64,000 nucleotides of DNA, from the NCBI GenBank assembly GCA_032622095.1, contig CP136063.1:66911897-66975896 (forward strand), given 5' to 3'. Made by a program: the position numbers and the translations under genes. Of this stretch, positions 21,180-33,382 are shown one piece after another. Below the pieces are notes generated by a model that made no database searches, was not told where the DNA came from, and saw nothing but the letters and a program-made list of their open reading frames with translations. Source of the stretch: Siphonodentalium dalli. Lineage: Eukaryota; Mollusca; Scaphopoda; Gadilida; Siphonodentaliidae. Numbering within the stretch: position 1 is the first letter of the stretch; the number at the start of each line of letters is the position of its first letter.

Positions 21180-22095
21180 GCACGGGAAAACCCTATAGAT
21201 CATGACACGAAGCTCTACTCTGGCTAACGCCCGAACGCCCGTATAGAGATCATATTCCACCAGTACAAAACCTTGGAACTTTTTGAAGTTTTGACAGGAA
21301 ACCTTATAAAGTGGGAAAACAACATGGGGAATATATTTCTTAGTTACTATATATGTATCTTAATAATCTAATTCACTACATGTGAAGGTCCCAACTAGAA
21401 ATTCATTCTTTTCTGTGACTTGTGTGAGCCGATATCGCAATAAACATTCAATTAATTACCCTGGAGAAATTTCATAACTGTAAGAAACGCAAAGCAAAAT
21501 CGCTCAGTGTCACTTTAACCCTTTACCCAACAAAACGGCCAAATAAAGCTTCAACAGCCTAAAATATCTTCGGTCTGTCTCAATAGAACCATACAAATAT
21601 GGATATCATTGGAACCGGCTCCTTGACCACATTGTGATAGTTACAGTTATGCCCTGTGCCAATGCATTCTCTTATTCGCATATATAAGAGAATGCATTGG
21701 CCTAAAAACATTTTTTAACAATTTTTATATTTTTCTACAAATCTTTGACAATTTTATCATTTTTAATATGTGTTAAGCCAATGCATTCTCTTATATATGC
21801 GAGGCGACCTATGGTCGACTCGCATATATAAGAGAATGCATTGGCACAGGGCCCTTCTGTTGGGTAAAGGGTTAATCGTGAAATTCCGAGTTGGGACCTG
21901 CACCTATACAGTGAATTATATTATCAACAGATAATAATAAACACAAATATTCCCGTGTTATTTTTTCAACTCTAAGGTTCTCTGTCAAAACGTCAAAAAG
22001 TTCCAAGGTTTTGCACAGTGTGGAATATGATCTCTACGGGCGTTAGCCAGAGAAGAGATTCATGTCATGATCTAGTATATAATAGGGGAAACCCC
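21180..22095. mobile_element. TIR element (~900 bp) hosting a TTAA MITE
   Basis: The ends are inverted over more than 100 nt: GATCATGACACGAAGCTCTA, then TAGAGATCATATTCCAC, then CAAAACCTTGGAACTTTTTGA on the left, with complements at 21990-22070 on the right. A second inverted pair is TGTGAATGG... / CAATAAACATTCAATTAATT. The family-B MITE at 21519-21871 sits in its centre. A related element lies at 60310-61460. Confidence 0.7.
21519..21871. mobile_element. TTAA-flanked hairpin MITE, family B, copy 1
   Basis: It starts CCCTTTACCCAAC and ends GTTGGGTAAAGGG, with TTAA on both sides (21515-21518 and 21872-21875). The ends and target site fit piggyBac-type MITEs. The left hairpin (21659-21700) has lost its loop, and the right hairpin (21778-21844) is complete. 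Confidence 0.88.
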
Positions 22096-22735
22096 GGCCA
22101 CAATTGCTTGGGTAAACTCTCATTTTATATTCTTAGTTTGTATTTGCTCTTTATTCTTTCTTCTTTTATTTTTGCACAACTGTATAACCACTTCATCCGT
22201 CCCCAATCAACACTGTTAGCTGTGGTGGCAAAGACAGGACCGGCGACCTTGTGGCGCCAAAAGTCGAAATGCGTAATGAACAATTGAATTGCGGCCAATG
22301 TCAATTGCGACCACTCCAAAAACGATGAGTGCTCTCAGTAGTATGCGGGTCGTGACTGTATTGCTAGCAAGAACTTCGCGATTCCGGTGACAGAGGAGTC
22401 AATGTGACGATATTCGTGTGTACAACTATATTGGGTCGGAAATCGAGGGATTGTGTTGCTGGTTGATGTTGCACACAACTTTAAAGTATGTGACGATGGC
22501 TGGTGGAAGGTGTGCATTGTGTGACCACACAACAAAATTGAAGTATGTAATTACAAGACACTCAACAACTCTTGACAATACCACCCGACTGGGGGGAGTC
22601 AGCGGGGGAAAGAGCGTTCCTTATTTCTTACACATGCATAAGTATGTTTTGTGCACTCTAAGAAAACAACTCCCAATTTGGTTCCCCTGGAGAACCAAAT
22701 ACCATCATAGTCTCATAGAACCAAAGATCTATGAT

Positions 22736-24245
22736 AATGAAAGTGTCAATGACACTGTAGCTCAACTTGGAAAGGGAATAATTTAATGTATTACAGTCAA
22801 TGGAGCGATTAGGAATGTAGAAAGTTGAATGTCTAATACTAGTTTATAGACATGAAGAGAAAAGTAAAATCCAAGATGGCTGCTGACGGCCATGTCTTCG
22901 GCCGAATGACCCCAAAATGATTATATCCCATCCACATGTCATCGTTAACATCCATGACAAATTTTATGACGATCAGACTAAATGTACGACCTGTAGCCCA
23001 TGCTAATGGATTGAATTTAGTCATACAAAGAGTAAAATCCAAGATGGCTGCTGGCGGCCATGTTTTTTGGACAAATGACCCCAAAATGACTCGTTCCCAT
23101 CTACATGTCATTTATATTAACATTCATGACAAATTTTATGATGATGAGACTAAAAGTACGACCTGTAGCCCGTGCTAAATGATTTAGTCATACAAAGAGT
23201 AAAATCCAAGATGGCTGCTGGCGGCCATGTTTTTCGGCGGAATGACCCCAAAATGACTCGTTCCCATCTACATGTCATTGTTAATATCCATGACAAATTT
23301 TATGATGATCAGACTAAAGGTACGACCTGTAGCCTGTGCTAAAGAATTTAGTCATACAAAGAGTAAAATCCAAGATGGCTGCTGGCGGCCATGTTTTTTG
23401 GCCGAATGACCCCAAAATTACTCGTTCCCATCTACATGTCAATATTAACATCCATGACAAATTTCATGATGATCAGACGAACAGTACGACCTGTGGCCTG
23501 TGCTAATGGATTAAATTTTGAAATCAAAGATGGCTGCTGGTGGCCATGTTTTTTGTCCGAATGACCCCAAAATGACTCGTTCCCATCTACATTCTAATTT
23601 CAACAGCCATTACAAATTTCATGATGATCAGACTAAAGGTACGACATGTAGCCCGTGCTAAAGGATTTAGTCATACAAAGAGTAAAATCCAAGATGGCTG
23701 CTGGACGTGCTGGTGGCCATGTTTTTTGCCCGAATGACCCAAAAAAGACTCGTTCCCATCTACATGTCATTGTTAACATCCATGACAAATTTTATGATGA
23801 TCTGACCAAAGGTACGACCTGTAGCCCGTGTCAAAGGATTTAGTCATGCAAAGAGTAAAATCTAAGATGGCTGCCGGTGGCCATGTTTTTTGGCCAAATG
23901 ACCCCAAAATTACTCGTTCCCATCTACATGTCAATATTAACATCCATGACAAATTTCATGACAATAAGACAAACGGTACGGCCTGTAGCCCGTGCTAATG
24001 GATTGAATTTTGAAATCCAAGATGGCCACTGGCGGCCATGTTTTTTTCCCGAATGACCCTAAAATGACTCGTTCCCATCTACATGTCAATGTCAACATCC
24101 ATGACAAATTTCATAATAATCGGACCAAAGGTACGAACTGTAGCCCGTGCTAAAGGAAATTGTTGACGCATCACGCACACACGCACGACGGATACCAAGC
24201 CATGGCAATAGCTCAAACTTTACAAAGTAAAGTTGAGCTAATAAT
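22736..24245 (+). repeat. Tandem array of ~165-bp units with conserved ends
   Basis: Eight units carry AAGATGGCTGCTGGCGGCCA at about 22874, 23041, 23210, 23371, 23527, 23691, 23863 and 24020 (spacing 156-172 bp). The array is framed by AGTGTCAATGACACT plus GTAGCTCAACTT at the start and AAGTTGAGCTA at the end, which are inverted relative to each other. Related elements lie at 30357-31275, 46406-46938 and 53520-54115. Reading frames inside are not conserved between units. Confidence 0.88.
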
Positions 24246-24254
24246 GGCCCAAAT

Positions 24255-24885
24255 TACCTCAATTCTATGTTTACCTTAGCAAATCCTTCCCATGACACAA
24301 GATCTGGAAAATTCAAATATAATATCCCCTCTGTTGGACCCTTTGGTTCGAAGAGTTTTATGTATTCCGGCATTAAATGCTGGAATAATGTTGTAAAGTA
24401 TTTAGATCCTTCATGTAATGAGAAACAATGGAGAGTCCACATCATTGATAGAATCTGGATAGATATCAAACAAAGTGATGAAAGCATCTATAAATACTTT
24501 TGAAATAAGTTTGAATTAAGCAAATCCCCCTTTGATTGATCATTTTTGACAATTACATCGTGTATATAGTTGGAAGCAATTTTCATGGTGTGGTCGAGGA
24601 GTCATGTGATCTGAGGTCAGCAGGGTCCACAATGGAATCAAATTGGCTACGCCAGCTTTTTGTGCAACCCTGTTGGCTCTAGATCTCATGAAACTTGTCC
24701 CACTCTGTGACATGTCACACTGAATCTGCTTATACTTATCTCATTACTGATTCCATTTATACTCTACAGTCACATCTAGATTCCATTTGCAACCTCATAT
24801 AACACATATACATATTATACCTATTCTTACTCTGTTACACGATTCTAGTGCCAATAAACTTATCTTATCTTATCTTACCAAACAG
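24255..24885 (+). mobile_element. Non-LTR retrotransposon 3' end
   Basis: 24290-24500 encodes NPSHDTRSGKF, then GSKSFMYSGIKCWNN, the C-terminal motif of many LINE ORF2 proteins (HxYxTRxx ... SFxYxGxxxWN). After about 330 bp of 3' UTR it ends at AATAAA and the repeat (CTTAT)n at 24857-24878, a typical LINE tail. It is 5'-truncated. Confidence 0.72.
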
Positions 24886-26520
24886 TTTGGTTCCATCTGG
24901 AACAAAATCCTATGTTAGTTCTATGGTCATAGAGGGTTAATTTCACATGAACATTGATATACATGTATTATAGGCCATAATCACGGCGTAGTCAGTTCTA
25001 TTGCTGGAGGAATTAAGACTCCCCCCCCCCCCATAGGGTTAATTTTCACAGGAAAATCAATCCCCTTCACATAGAAACCACCGATCCACAGAAAGCGGAC
25101 AAACTTGCCCAGATACACAAACCAGATCCCTTTGAGTGGACAACAAATCTGTGCTTACCAGGATTTAAACCAGCTTCGCCGTCAATGGACGGCTTATGTA
25201 GGAATACGAGTCATCAGTGCCCCAACATGGCTCACTAATAATGTGCTACAGTATGAAGGATGGTGTCTGAGAGAGTGAGTAGTTGGGCGCGAAGCGCCCG
25301 GGATGGTCGAAAAGATCGAGTGATCTTCTCCTTCACCCCACGGTTTGTTGTTGTTGGAGATATAGCACATAGAAAATAGTCATGTCCGAACCCGGCAAAA
25401 ACGGACATAATGAATTAATGTTATTTCTTTGATTGAATTGATTGGATGGATTATTTGGGGAAGAGCCCACGAGCTTTAATATGGGGTGTGAGGGGTGACC
25501 CGGTGGGTCCCTTTAATATATGGTTGAGTATATGGTTGAGCTGAGCGTGTCATCTGGTGCGCTGAAAAAGGAGCGGGGCCCGTGTTATAATTTTAAAATA
25601 GTGTTAGTTTGTTAGTTGTTTAAAAAAACAACCAACCGCAAGGCAGAGCGTGTGATTCAATGCGCCATCATACCGCTATTCTGCTATAGCCAAATGCGCA
25701 GAGACAGTATGTTTTGTTTATTTCGTTGTTACTGGATGTGCCGCCCTACATTCCATAGCACGGGCGTAGGTGAAGACTCTCACAATTTTATGTGCAGAGT
25801 TGTTGGGTTCCGATCAGTGAAGTAAATCTGAAGATTATGTACAAGATAGACTTTAATTGTTGACGATGTGAATGGTTTTGTACAGAGATATATGATTACA
25901 TGGTTATATTCAATAGATTTTTTTTGGTTTTATATTTTTTTGGTAATTTCTTTATTTTGTTAAAATTTGTATACATTTTGTACATTTCAGTGTGTTCTAT
26001 TCTTGAGCCGTAAACCGTCCTACTCCCGAAGAAAACGTCAGAGTGGCAAGCGGGACGATCATATTTTGGTATATGTCGTTCCTAACTCGTTGAGAGCTAT
26101 GACCACTTATGGGTCTGTAGATCCTGCACCCCACCCCAAGCTAGTGCTGGGTCGGTTTTCAAGCCGGATCCCGCTTGGTTGGTGTTGTTAGGTGAGTGGA
26201 ATGTGTATGACATGAGCGCTAGCTTCTGAAAGTGAATTTGTAATTATATTGGTGGCGGGCACTGCCCTGTTATAGAAATGGTTGCGTCTTCCCCCAGTTT
26301 GAATGGGTTCCCGGGGCGCGGGCGTAAGTGAAGTCATCTTCATGTTCTAGTTGTAGTTTATTGGTTGAAAAAATATGTACGATGGTAGACAATGGTATAT
26401 GTGGATGTATATATATATATATACAGTGAATATTTTGTTTTTGGTTTTTGTGATTTTTTTTGGGTTGTTTTTAATATATTTTGTAAAAATATTGAATATA
26501 TATACACAATTTCTGTAAAG
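24886..26520. other. Repeat-derived interval, no gene recognised
   Basis: Contains a poly-C run (25021-25032), the block ACTTGCCCAGATACAC shared with about 59110, and stretches at 25600-25830 and 25990-26190 with scattered open frames but no recognisable domain. The second stretch has an acceptor-like TTGTACATTTCAG and a donor-like GTGAGT on the plus strand. I could not identify a protein. Confidence 0.4.
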
Positions 26521-26524
26521 GAAG

Positions 26525-26905
26525 TGTTGTCAATTTAGTAGTGTTAGTTGATTTTGGAGGAGATAATTGTTCGACGGCTTATACTACGGCACGACAAGCG
26601 TATATTGCCGCCCGAGGACATTCATCAGCGCCCAAGGAGCCATCTAGGGCGTGAGCCCGATATCCTATGTTTTGATTTTGGTGTTAGTCAAATTTTTTTT
26701 TTTTTTTAATTTTTTTTTGGCGAATGCCGGTATACAATGAGTGTTAGTTATGATTGTAGGAGATAATTATTCGATGACTTATAATACGGCCACGACAAGC
26801 GTATCTACACCGCCCGAGGACATTCATCAGCGCCCAAGGAGTCATCTAGGGCTTGCGCCCGCTAACCTATGTTTTGATTTTGGTGTTAGTCAATGTAATA
26901 TTATG
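26525..26905. repeat. Two ~200-bp tandem units
   Basis: GAGGACATTCATCAGCGCCC with flanking GATAATT...CGACAAGCGTAT and CCTATGTTTTGATTTTGGTG occurs at 26541-26700 and again at 26740-26900. They sit directly downstream (minus strand) of the reverse-transcriptase remnant, so they may be its 3' UTR repeats. Confidence 0.75.
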
Positions 26906-26951
26906 CATATATTCAATAAATACAAGTTCAGTAATAATAGGTGTTAGGTGG

Positions 26952-27617
26952 TTAGTCCTTGTTGAGGAGTAACTTTCTTAGATTTAGTTCGGTTATGAGA
27001 CTGGAGTTACTGATACGGGTTAAAGTTAGGTCCGCCAGTTCTTGAAGCCTTTGTTTTATGTATGGGACGTCTGCAGTCAAATGAAGGGCAGAAATAGGTG
27101 TTGACCTTATTTCGGAAAGGGCTCTTCTAAGTGCTACGTTTTGGGCCCGCTGCATTCTGCATAGGTTTGTTTGACTGCATTTTGAAGTAACTATTGCCCC
27201 GTATTCCATGACTGGGCGAATGAATTGTTTATATAATTTGATTAGGGTGCTTGGGTTTACCCCCCACCCCGTGCCCCGAAGTCTCGTTAGGAGTGCGGTT
27301 CTTTGTAAAGCTTTAGTTGAAATATTCTTAATATGCTTGTTAAGTCTGAAGTTCTCATCTAGAGTGAATCCTAATAGAGTTGCTTCTTTATTTTGTTTTA
27401 TTGGTTCGTTAAATAGCGTGAGTTTTGGCTCTGATCTATGAGTTCGGTTCCCAAATACTACCAACTGTGTTTTGTTTGCATTTAGTTTTATTGGTGTCTT
27501 TCCATGCCTGATAACAGTTATTCCATACCCTGGCACTAATTTAAACTGGGACTCTGTATTGCACCTGAATTTATAAAGTGGTACGCCAATACCACTGTTG
27601 GTAGTTGATACCACCAA
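26952..27617 (-). pseudogene. Non-LTR reverse transcriptase fragment (Jockey-like)
   Basis: An open frame of 221 codons matches the C-terminal RT and thumb region of Jockey/I-type LINEs. It contains LNANKTQLVVFGNR, LLGFTLDENFRLNKH, LIKLYKQFIRPVMEYGA, then QRAQNVALRRAL. The catalytic YxDD part would lie upstream (higher coordinates) and is missing. The frame begins after an unrelated-looking junction near 27600, where a short YVDGTKTHE stretch might be an RNase H scrap out of its usual order. It is truncated and presumably inactive, though with no internal stops. Confidence 0.78.
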
Positions 27618-27769
27618 CTCATGTGTTTTAGTACCATCTACATACTATTCGTCACTTTAATTGTTGACTTTTACAACATGAGAGGAGTATTTATGGTATT
27701 GTATGACAATGTTGTGGTCATTTGTGTGTTCATACTATAATATATGCTTAATTAAGTCATGTATGGCAT

Positions 27770-27930
27770 ATTAATCCAAATTTACAACAAACATCGTCAT
27801 TCTTTTATATTAATTAAATGCAATGATGGCGAAATCATATGCATTAGTTTATCGCCCATTGTTGCGTCCCGAATCAAGATGTAAATATTTACAATTCCGT
27901 GTAGTTCAGACAATATGGTCGGATTTCTTT
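27770..27930. repeat. Dispersed repeat inverted relative to 35625-35800
   Basis: Blocks AATTAAATGCAATGA, GTTTATCGCC and ATGTAAATATTTACAATT recur in reverse order and complement at about 35635-35790. Confidence 0.55.
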
Positions 27931-28146
27931 GAGATTTTCTGCGATGTTAGTATAATGATACATTCCCCCAGTTGACATAGCACCTGCGAACTAATTTATC
28001 AGTTGCACACACCCGAACAAGTCCATAATATGTCTTTAAAATATTATATAATGTTTCTTGCAAATTTTAGGAACTTATGTCTAATTCCATACTGACTGCA
28101 ATTCCATATTCCACACCCTAAATTAAGCGATACGCCATATTCCAGT

Positions 28147-28168
28147 GGGGGGGGGGGGGGGGGGGAGA
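28147..28168. repeat. Poly-G tract
   Basis: A run of about 20 G. 28170-28560 shows no gene. Confidence 0.85.
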
Positions 28169-28566
28169 GGGTCACACTCTCATGAAATGCATCACTGTTA
28201 ATTTACTAGTCTGAAGTTTCAGGATGTGGTGTTAAATTGATTGATGTTTTTTATAACAATTGTCAAATGTTTAGTGCCAGTTTCAGTTCATGTATAATGA
28301 GTTGTTTTGCAATATATTTTCATGTCATATTTATGTAATTATCAGTCACTGTCGGTGGTATAAAACATCCTGTTAACAACATTTCAGGCTGAGTTGCCTA
28401 TGACTCATACTATTTTACTACTAGAAACAATGTCATCTATTACTATATGTATCATAGCCTGTATATGAGTTGTTGTTCCATAACGGCATGTTGGTCCAGA
28501 TTATCCAAACAGGAGTGGAAGCGATGACAAAGAAGATTGTTCCTCTGTGAAATCAATGAGTTTAGT

Positions 28567-28935
28567 GTGTGTCATTTACAGAATGAGGTCCCCAGAGGGG
28601 GAATTTAGTGACACTATCCCACATAGTGGGCTAGCATCAACAAATTCACCCTATGTGGACCTCATCTGCGGTGGGTGACATAGACTCAGATTGAAGTTCC
28701 CAAATGGTGAATAATGTGATGTACACCCATTTGAAACCTTGATTATGCAATGTGTCGTCTGCCAATTTGGGGATATAGAGAAATTAAACTAAAAAAGTAA
28801 TAGAATCTATGTGAAGAAATTTCTATAGAAATTTTATAATAAAGAAACTTTCCAGAGAAAGGGATAGAATCACTAAATTCACCCTTTGGGGACCTCATTC
28901 TGCATATGGCAGGCACACTAAACTCAGGCTTGATC
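28567..28935. repeat. Inverted-repeat family with GAATGAGGTCCCC arms
   Basis: GTGTCATTTACAGAATGAGG with GGGAATTTAGTGACACTATCC (28570-28625) and its inverted partner at 28861-28925 belong to a palindromic repeat. The best copy is 33954-34108. The intervening 28680-28860 also recurs at 40290-40470. Confidence 0.65.
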
Positions 28936-29039
28936 TGGATGCATGTTTTACATAATAAATTAATCTCCCTTGGTCGTGAGATTAAAGGAATTATAGGGAT
29001 TATGTACATGAAGCCATCGTGTGTTTGGCCTGGTCTTAA

Positions 29040-29431
29040 CCCTTTACCCAACAGAAGGGCCCTGTGCCAATGCATTCTCTTATATATGCGAGTCGACCAT
29101 AGGTCGCCTCGCATATATAAGAGAATGCATTGGCTTAACACATTAAAAATTATAAAATTGTTAAAGAATGTAAGAAAAAATGGTAAAAAGTGTTAAAAAT
29201 ATATTTTTTTTAGGCCAATGCATTCTCTTATATATGCGAGGCGACCTATGGTCGACTCGCATATATAAGAGAATGCATTGGCACAGGGCATAACTGTAAC
29301 TATCACAATGTGGTCAAGGAGCCGGTTCCAATGATATCCATATTTGTATGGTTTTATTGAGACAGACCGAAGATATTTTAGGTTGTTGAAGCTTTATTTG
29401 GCCGGTTTTGGCCGGTTTGTTGGGTAAAGGG
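29040..29431. mobile_element. TTAA-flanked hairpin MITE, family B, copy 2
   Basis: Reverse orientation to the other family-B copies. TTAA lies at 29036-29039 and 29432-29435. Both 67-nt hairpins are complete (29067-29133 and 29215-29281). Internal landmark: TATCCATATTTGTATGG. Confidence 0.92.
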
Positions 29432-29990
29432 TTAAAGTGCAACACAATAAAATGTAAACGATACAGCTGTCACAGCTGGTGAAGTGTCACGAAGACTTGC
29501 ATAATTATGACTCATGATTTATTGGAAAAGATAATGACACTTGTCAACTTCACCATGTCTGCTTCAAGGTCATACACTATGCGTGTGTGTGTGTGTGTCC
29601 AGACATCAAATATAATATTGCTGTAGTTAGGTCATTTGTTGAATTATTATCAGAATTTTCCATTTAATAAATAGGATTCCTTCTGCACTTTTTATTGGCT
29701 GTTGTCTGCTCATATTTTCTGAACACCCCCTTAAGACGAATAATAGACAATTCCAAGATATACATTTATAACTGATGGTAGAATCTATTTAGTAAAGAAA
29801 GGGTTAAAATATATCTCAGACAGGCATCATGACTCAGATATTACATGGTGCAGCAAGATTGAGAAAGGCAAAAAGTCATGGTGGTGTCATGAATACCACC
29901 TACTGGTCCCATCAAGCTGCCAAAGAAAATAGTTGAGGGGAGCCTTCCTTCTTAATTTATTATGAATTGTGACTCCATCTATTGGGAGCT
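29432..29990. other. No gene recognised
   Basis: Contains a short (GT)n at about 29582-29598 and AT-rich sequence. Confidence 0.4.
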
Positions 29991-29991
29991 A

Positions 29992-30215
29992 CAGTAATGC
30001 CCTAAATAATCAACTCCTTGACCACAGCAGAATTATGGGTAATTTTTCAGGATTTAGTCGGAAATATGGCTTGTTGCCATTCATCGGAAAGCTCTCCCCA
30101 AGAGCTTTCCAATGAATGGCAACAAGCCATATTTCCGACTAAATCCTGAAAAGATCCTGAAAAGTTATCCATAATTCTGCTGTGGTTAAGGAGTAGATTA
30201 TTTAGGACATTACAG
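29992..30215. mobile_element. Palindromic mariner-like MITE (copy 1)
   Basis: It begins TA|CAGTAATGCCCTAAATAATC and is complementary end to end (arms about 105 nt) around CTCTCCCCAAGAG. The CAGT... ends beside TA suggest Tc1/mariner-type insertion. Other copies: 33383-33595, 35511-35620 (half), 38655-38820, 39325-39496. Confidence 0.8.
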
Positions 30216-30356
30216 AAATCATACTTTGGCTGGAGGGATCCCCAAAAATACTTTCCTTTTTAGAAAAAGGGCCATAACTCGGTAAAAAAAATTGGATAAA
30301 ACTGTCGGTATTTTGGGTTGAGAAACTGACATACCAAATTTGGTCCCGATGAGATA

Positions 30357-31275
30357 AATGAAAGTGTCAATGACACTGTAGCTCAACAAGAGGGGATAAT
30401 TTCATGTGTTACAGTCAATGGAGTGATTAGGAATGCAGAAAGTTAAATTTCTACATTAATGTAATACTAGATGCGAACATGAAGAGATATATATAAATTA
30501 AAATACAAGATGGCTGCCAGCGGCCATGTTTTTCATAGAAAATAATTCAAATTTGATAGCTCCCATCTTGTGGCGATCCTGAACATGGCTGCAAATTTTC
30601 AAAATAATTCTCCAATAAATTTTTGCAGGATGTGCCCATGGATTCAAAATTTCGGAAAAAATTTATGCCTCCCATCTAGAGGTCAACCGTGAAGATCCAT
30701 ATGAAGTTTGGTGATTGTCGGATGAGGGATGTGGTGTCTTGGGTGTGCCAAAGAATTTAGTCATTCAAAGAGTAAAATCCAAGATGGCTGCCAGTGGCCA
30801 TATTTTTCATTGAAAATCATTTATAATTCGATAGCTCACGTTTACAGGTGATCCTAAACATGCCTGAAAATTTTCAAAACAATTCTCCAAATGCGGGTTG
30901 CAGGGTGTGCTGATGGATTTAAATTTGAAATCCAAGATGGCTATTGGAAGCCATGTTTTTTAACAAATTTCTGAAAATATCGATGGCTCCCATCAAGAGG
31001 TCAGCCCGAAGATCCACATGTGAAGTTTGGCGATGATCGAATGAGAGAAGTGATCTGTAGGGTGTGCTAACAGAAACTGTTGACAGACGCATGGATGCCA
31101 ACCCATGGCAATAGCTCAAGCTCAAGTTGAGCTACAAATGTTGAGTTATCGCACCATGGGTAAAGTGTCTCCAGGCACACAGACAGACGGACGGACGAAC
31201 AACGAGTGGTCAATCCGGATGTCGACAGTGTAAGAACCCATGACAATAGCTCAAACTTACCTCAAGTTGAACTAA
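30357..31275 (+). repeat. Relative of the ~165-bp tandem element (copy 2)
   Basis: It starts AAAGTGTCAATGACACTGTA and ends CAATAGCTCAAACTTACCTC / AAGTTGAACTA. It holds three diverged units with AAGATGGCTGCCAG at about 30510, 30783 and 30930. After it, to about 31660, are degenerate AAGTTATCATCCGGAAAC-type repeats. Confidence 0.75.
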
Positions 31276-31669
31276 AAATTGGTGGACAAAACAGAATATT
31301 GAACTTGATCTGTACTTTATGTTATACCAAATTTCATTCCATTCAGTGAACGTTAATTGAAGTTATCATCCGGAAACAAAGACAACCTATGACTGGTAAA
31401 TATGGGCAGACGGAACCCAAAATCAAACTAGACCCAAATTGTATGGTTTTATACCTGCATACCCAATTTCATTCAATTCAGATCTGGAAACGAAAATTGA
31501 GCCAAAATGAAACTTGACCTATATTTTGAGGTGGTAAACATACAAAATAATTTCATTCCATTTATGATTTAGTTGAGAGGAAACCAAATCCTGATACCAA
31601 ATATGCAAAAATAGTCGACATGTTATTGATCAACATTGAAACTTAATGTGATTCGCCGCTATAAACTGG

Positions 31670-32110
31670 AAGTGATCTTTGAGCGGTTAATACTATTGTG
31701 TTGTCCATCGCCTCGGTCCAGGCGAGTGATATAATGTTCTACGCTACGTTAATTTTCCCACTATTTAATGGGGCAGGATATAATTGACCCAGACAATGAG
31801 CAAAACATTCCAATTTTGTTCTCTCTTTCCAAAGGATACGACCAGGTCAGACACATTTCAGTGATAACTATTTTGATTTCTAATGTTTCTTATATATCCA
31901 ACTTATATCACAGAGATTACCACGTTATTCTAACATTCTGGGGAATGATTCCTGGGAATCGAAGAATACTTATTTTTGAATGCATTTGTAGCCAGTTTTG
32001 TTGGTTAGAAGATTGTATATATTTTTGGTACTTTTGTTTCTTATTTCATTCAGATTATTATTGAAGACATGCCTTATCTGCTACATGCACCCCTGTCAAG
32101 AAATGTTGTT
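31670..32110. other. No gene recognised
   Basis: Open frames here are AT-rich and have no recognisable domain. Confidence 0.4.
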
Positions 32111-32116
32111 GGAATC

Positions 32117-32585
32117 GTATATGTGACCCGCCATATCAAATCCAGTCGAAAGTCGGGATTTTTTTTACCCTGTGCCAATGCATTCTCTTATATATGCGAG
32201 TCGACCATAGGTCGCCTCGCATATATAAGAATGCATTGGCCTAACAATTTTTTATCATTTTTTTTAAATAAATGTTTCTTACAATTTTTAGGACATAAAA
32301 TAAAAAAACATCCATTACCCTGCAGGGAGCCCCACACACATATATAGAAGCATATAGAAGAGTGTCGTCTGCTCATGTTTGTCTGGGGCTCTGTATGGGT
32401 GAAATTATAAAATTGTTAAAGAATACAAGAAAAAATTATTAAAATTGTAAAAAATTGTTAGGCCAATGCATTCTCTTATATATGCGAGGCGACCTATGGT
32501 CGACTCGCATATATAAGAGAATGCATTGGCACAGGGTAAAAAAATCCCGACTTACGACTGGATTTTATATGGCGGGTCACATATG
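32117..32585. mobile_element. Foldback MITE, family A, copy 4
   Basis: Both GTGACCCGCCATATC ends are present. Hairpins lie at 32175-32239 (2-nt deletion in one arm) and 32463-32529. The left flank GAATCGTATATGTGAC is shared with copy 3, so the true end may lie a few bases further out. Confidence 0.9.
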
Positions 32586-33380
32586 GGGACCATCAAATCT
32601 GATTGTGTACCTTTAAGTTTTTGCTGTATGTACATGTGATAATATTTCAATGGATGGTATATACTTATTACAATAAAAGATATGAGAATTAAGATTGACA
32701 TAGATCTGTTTTAATAATAATTTATGATAAACTATTTCTACAATATACATAAGGTTGATGCACCACAGATCAATAGAACACAACATATTAGTTTTTTTCT
32801 GTTCGAGATGATCAAAGCAAGAACAAACAAATTTTCAAACTTACCCATTTATAACCCAGTGTTTGAGAATTAAATATAAACTTCCCCAAAAATGTCTTTA
32901 GGGAGAGGCATGCATTCTCTGCATCAGCTTAATAACATGAATTCAATTAAGTATTTTATATTCCGGGATGTGGCTCAAGGGCCTCCATTGACACACCCCC
33001 TTGAACCAGATTTTCCAACAGGTACCTCAAGCTTTTCAACTGTTGAAAATGTCCAATCTGCGACAACACACAAACACACCCACCTATGGTAAAATAAATT
33101 TCCACAATAAAATACTGGTTAGAAAAACTATCATAACAATTTCAACATATTTTTTATCTGAAATGTCAACTTCTAATGTTGATTATATATTATAAGGTAT
33201 TAAAATTTGAAGACAAATTCTATAAGATGTGGGGTTTATGTTTGAAAATTTGTAATGATCTTGTGGGAAGTCCCACTCTCACTGGTATTATCAGTCAGTC
33301 GACAGTTAAGCTTATCTGAATAATAAATTATTCTGGCTATATTAATTAACATCCAGATGAATGTGGCTGAGAAAAAAAAC
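32586..33380. other. No gene recognised
   Basis: AT-rich. 32940-33100 has a short open frame rich in Thr/His without a recognisable domain. Confidence 0.4.
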
Positions 33381-33382
33381 TA

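Noticed and set aside
22488-22537. MAGGRCALCDHTTKL as a first exon with donor GTATGT
   Set aside because: Only 15 codons, with no downstream exon in phase found. The C-x2-C spacing alone is not enough.
22839-23843. Frames inside the ~165-bp tandem units
   Set aside because: Frames and stops differ between units, so there is no protein-level conservation.
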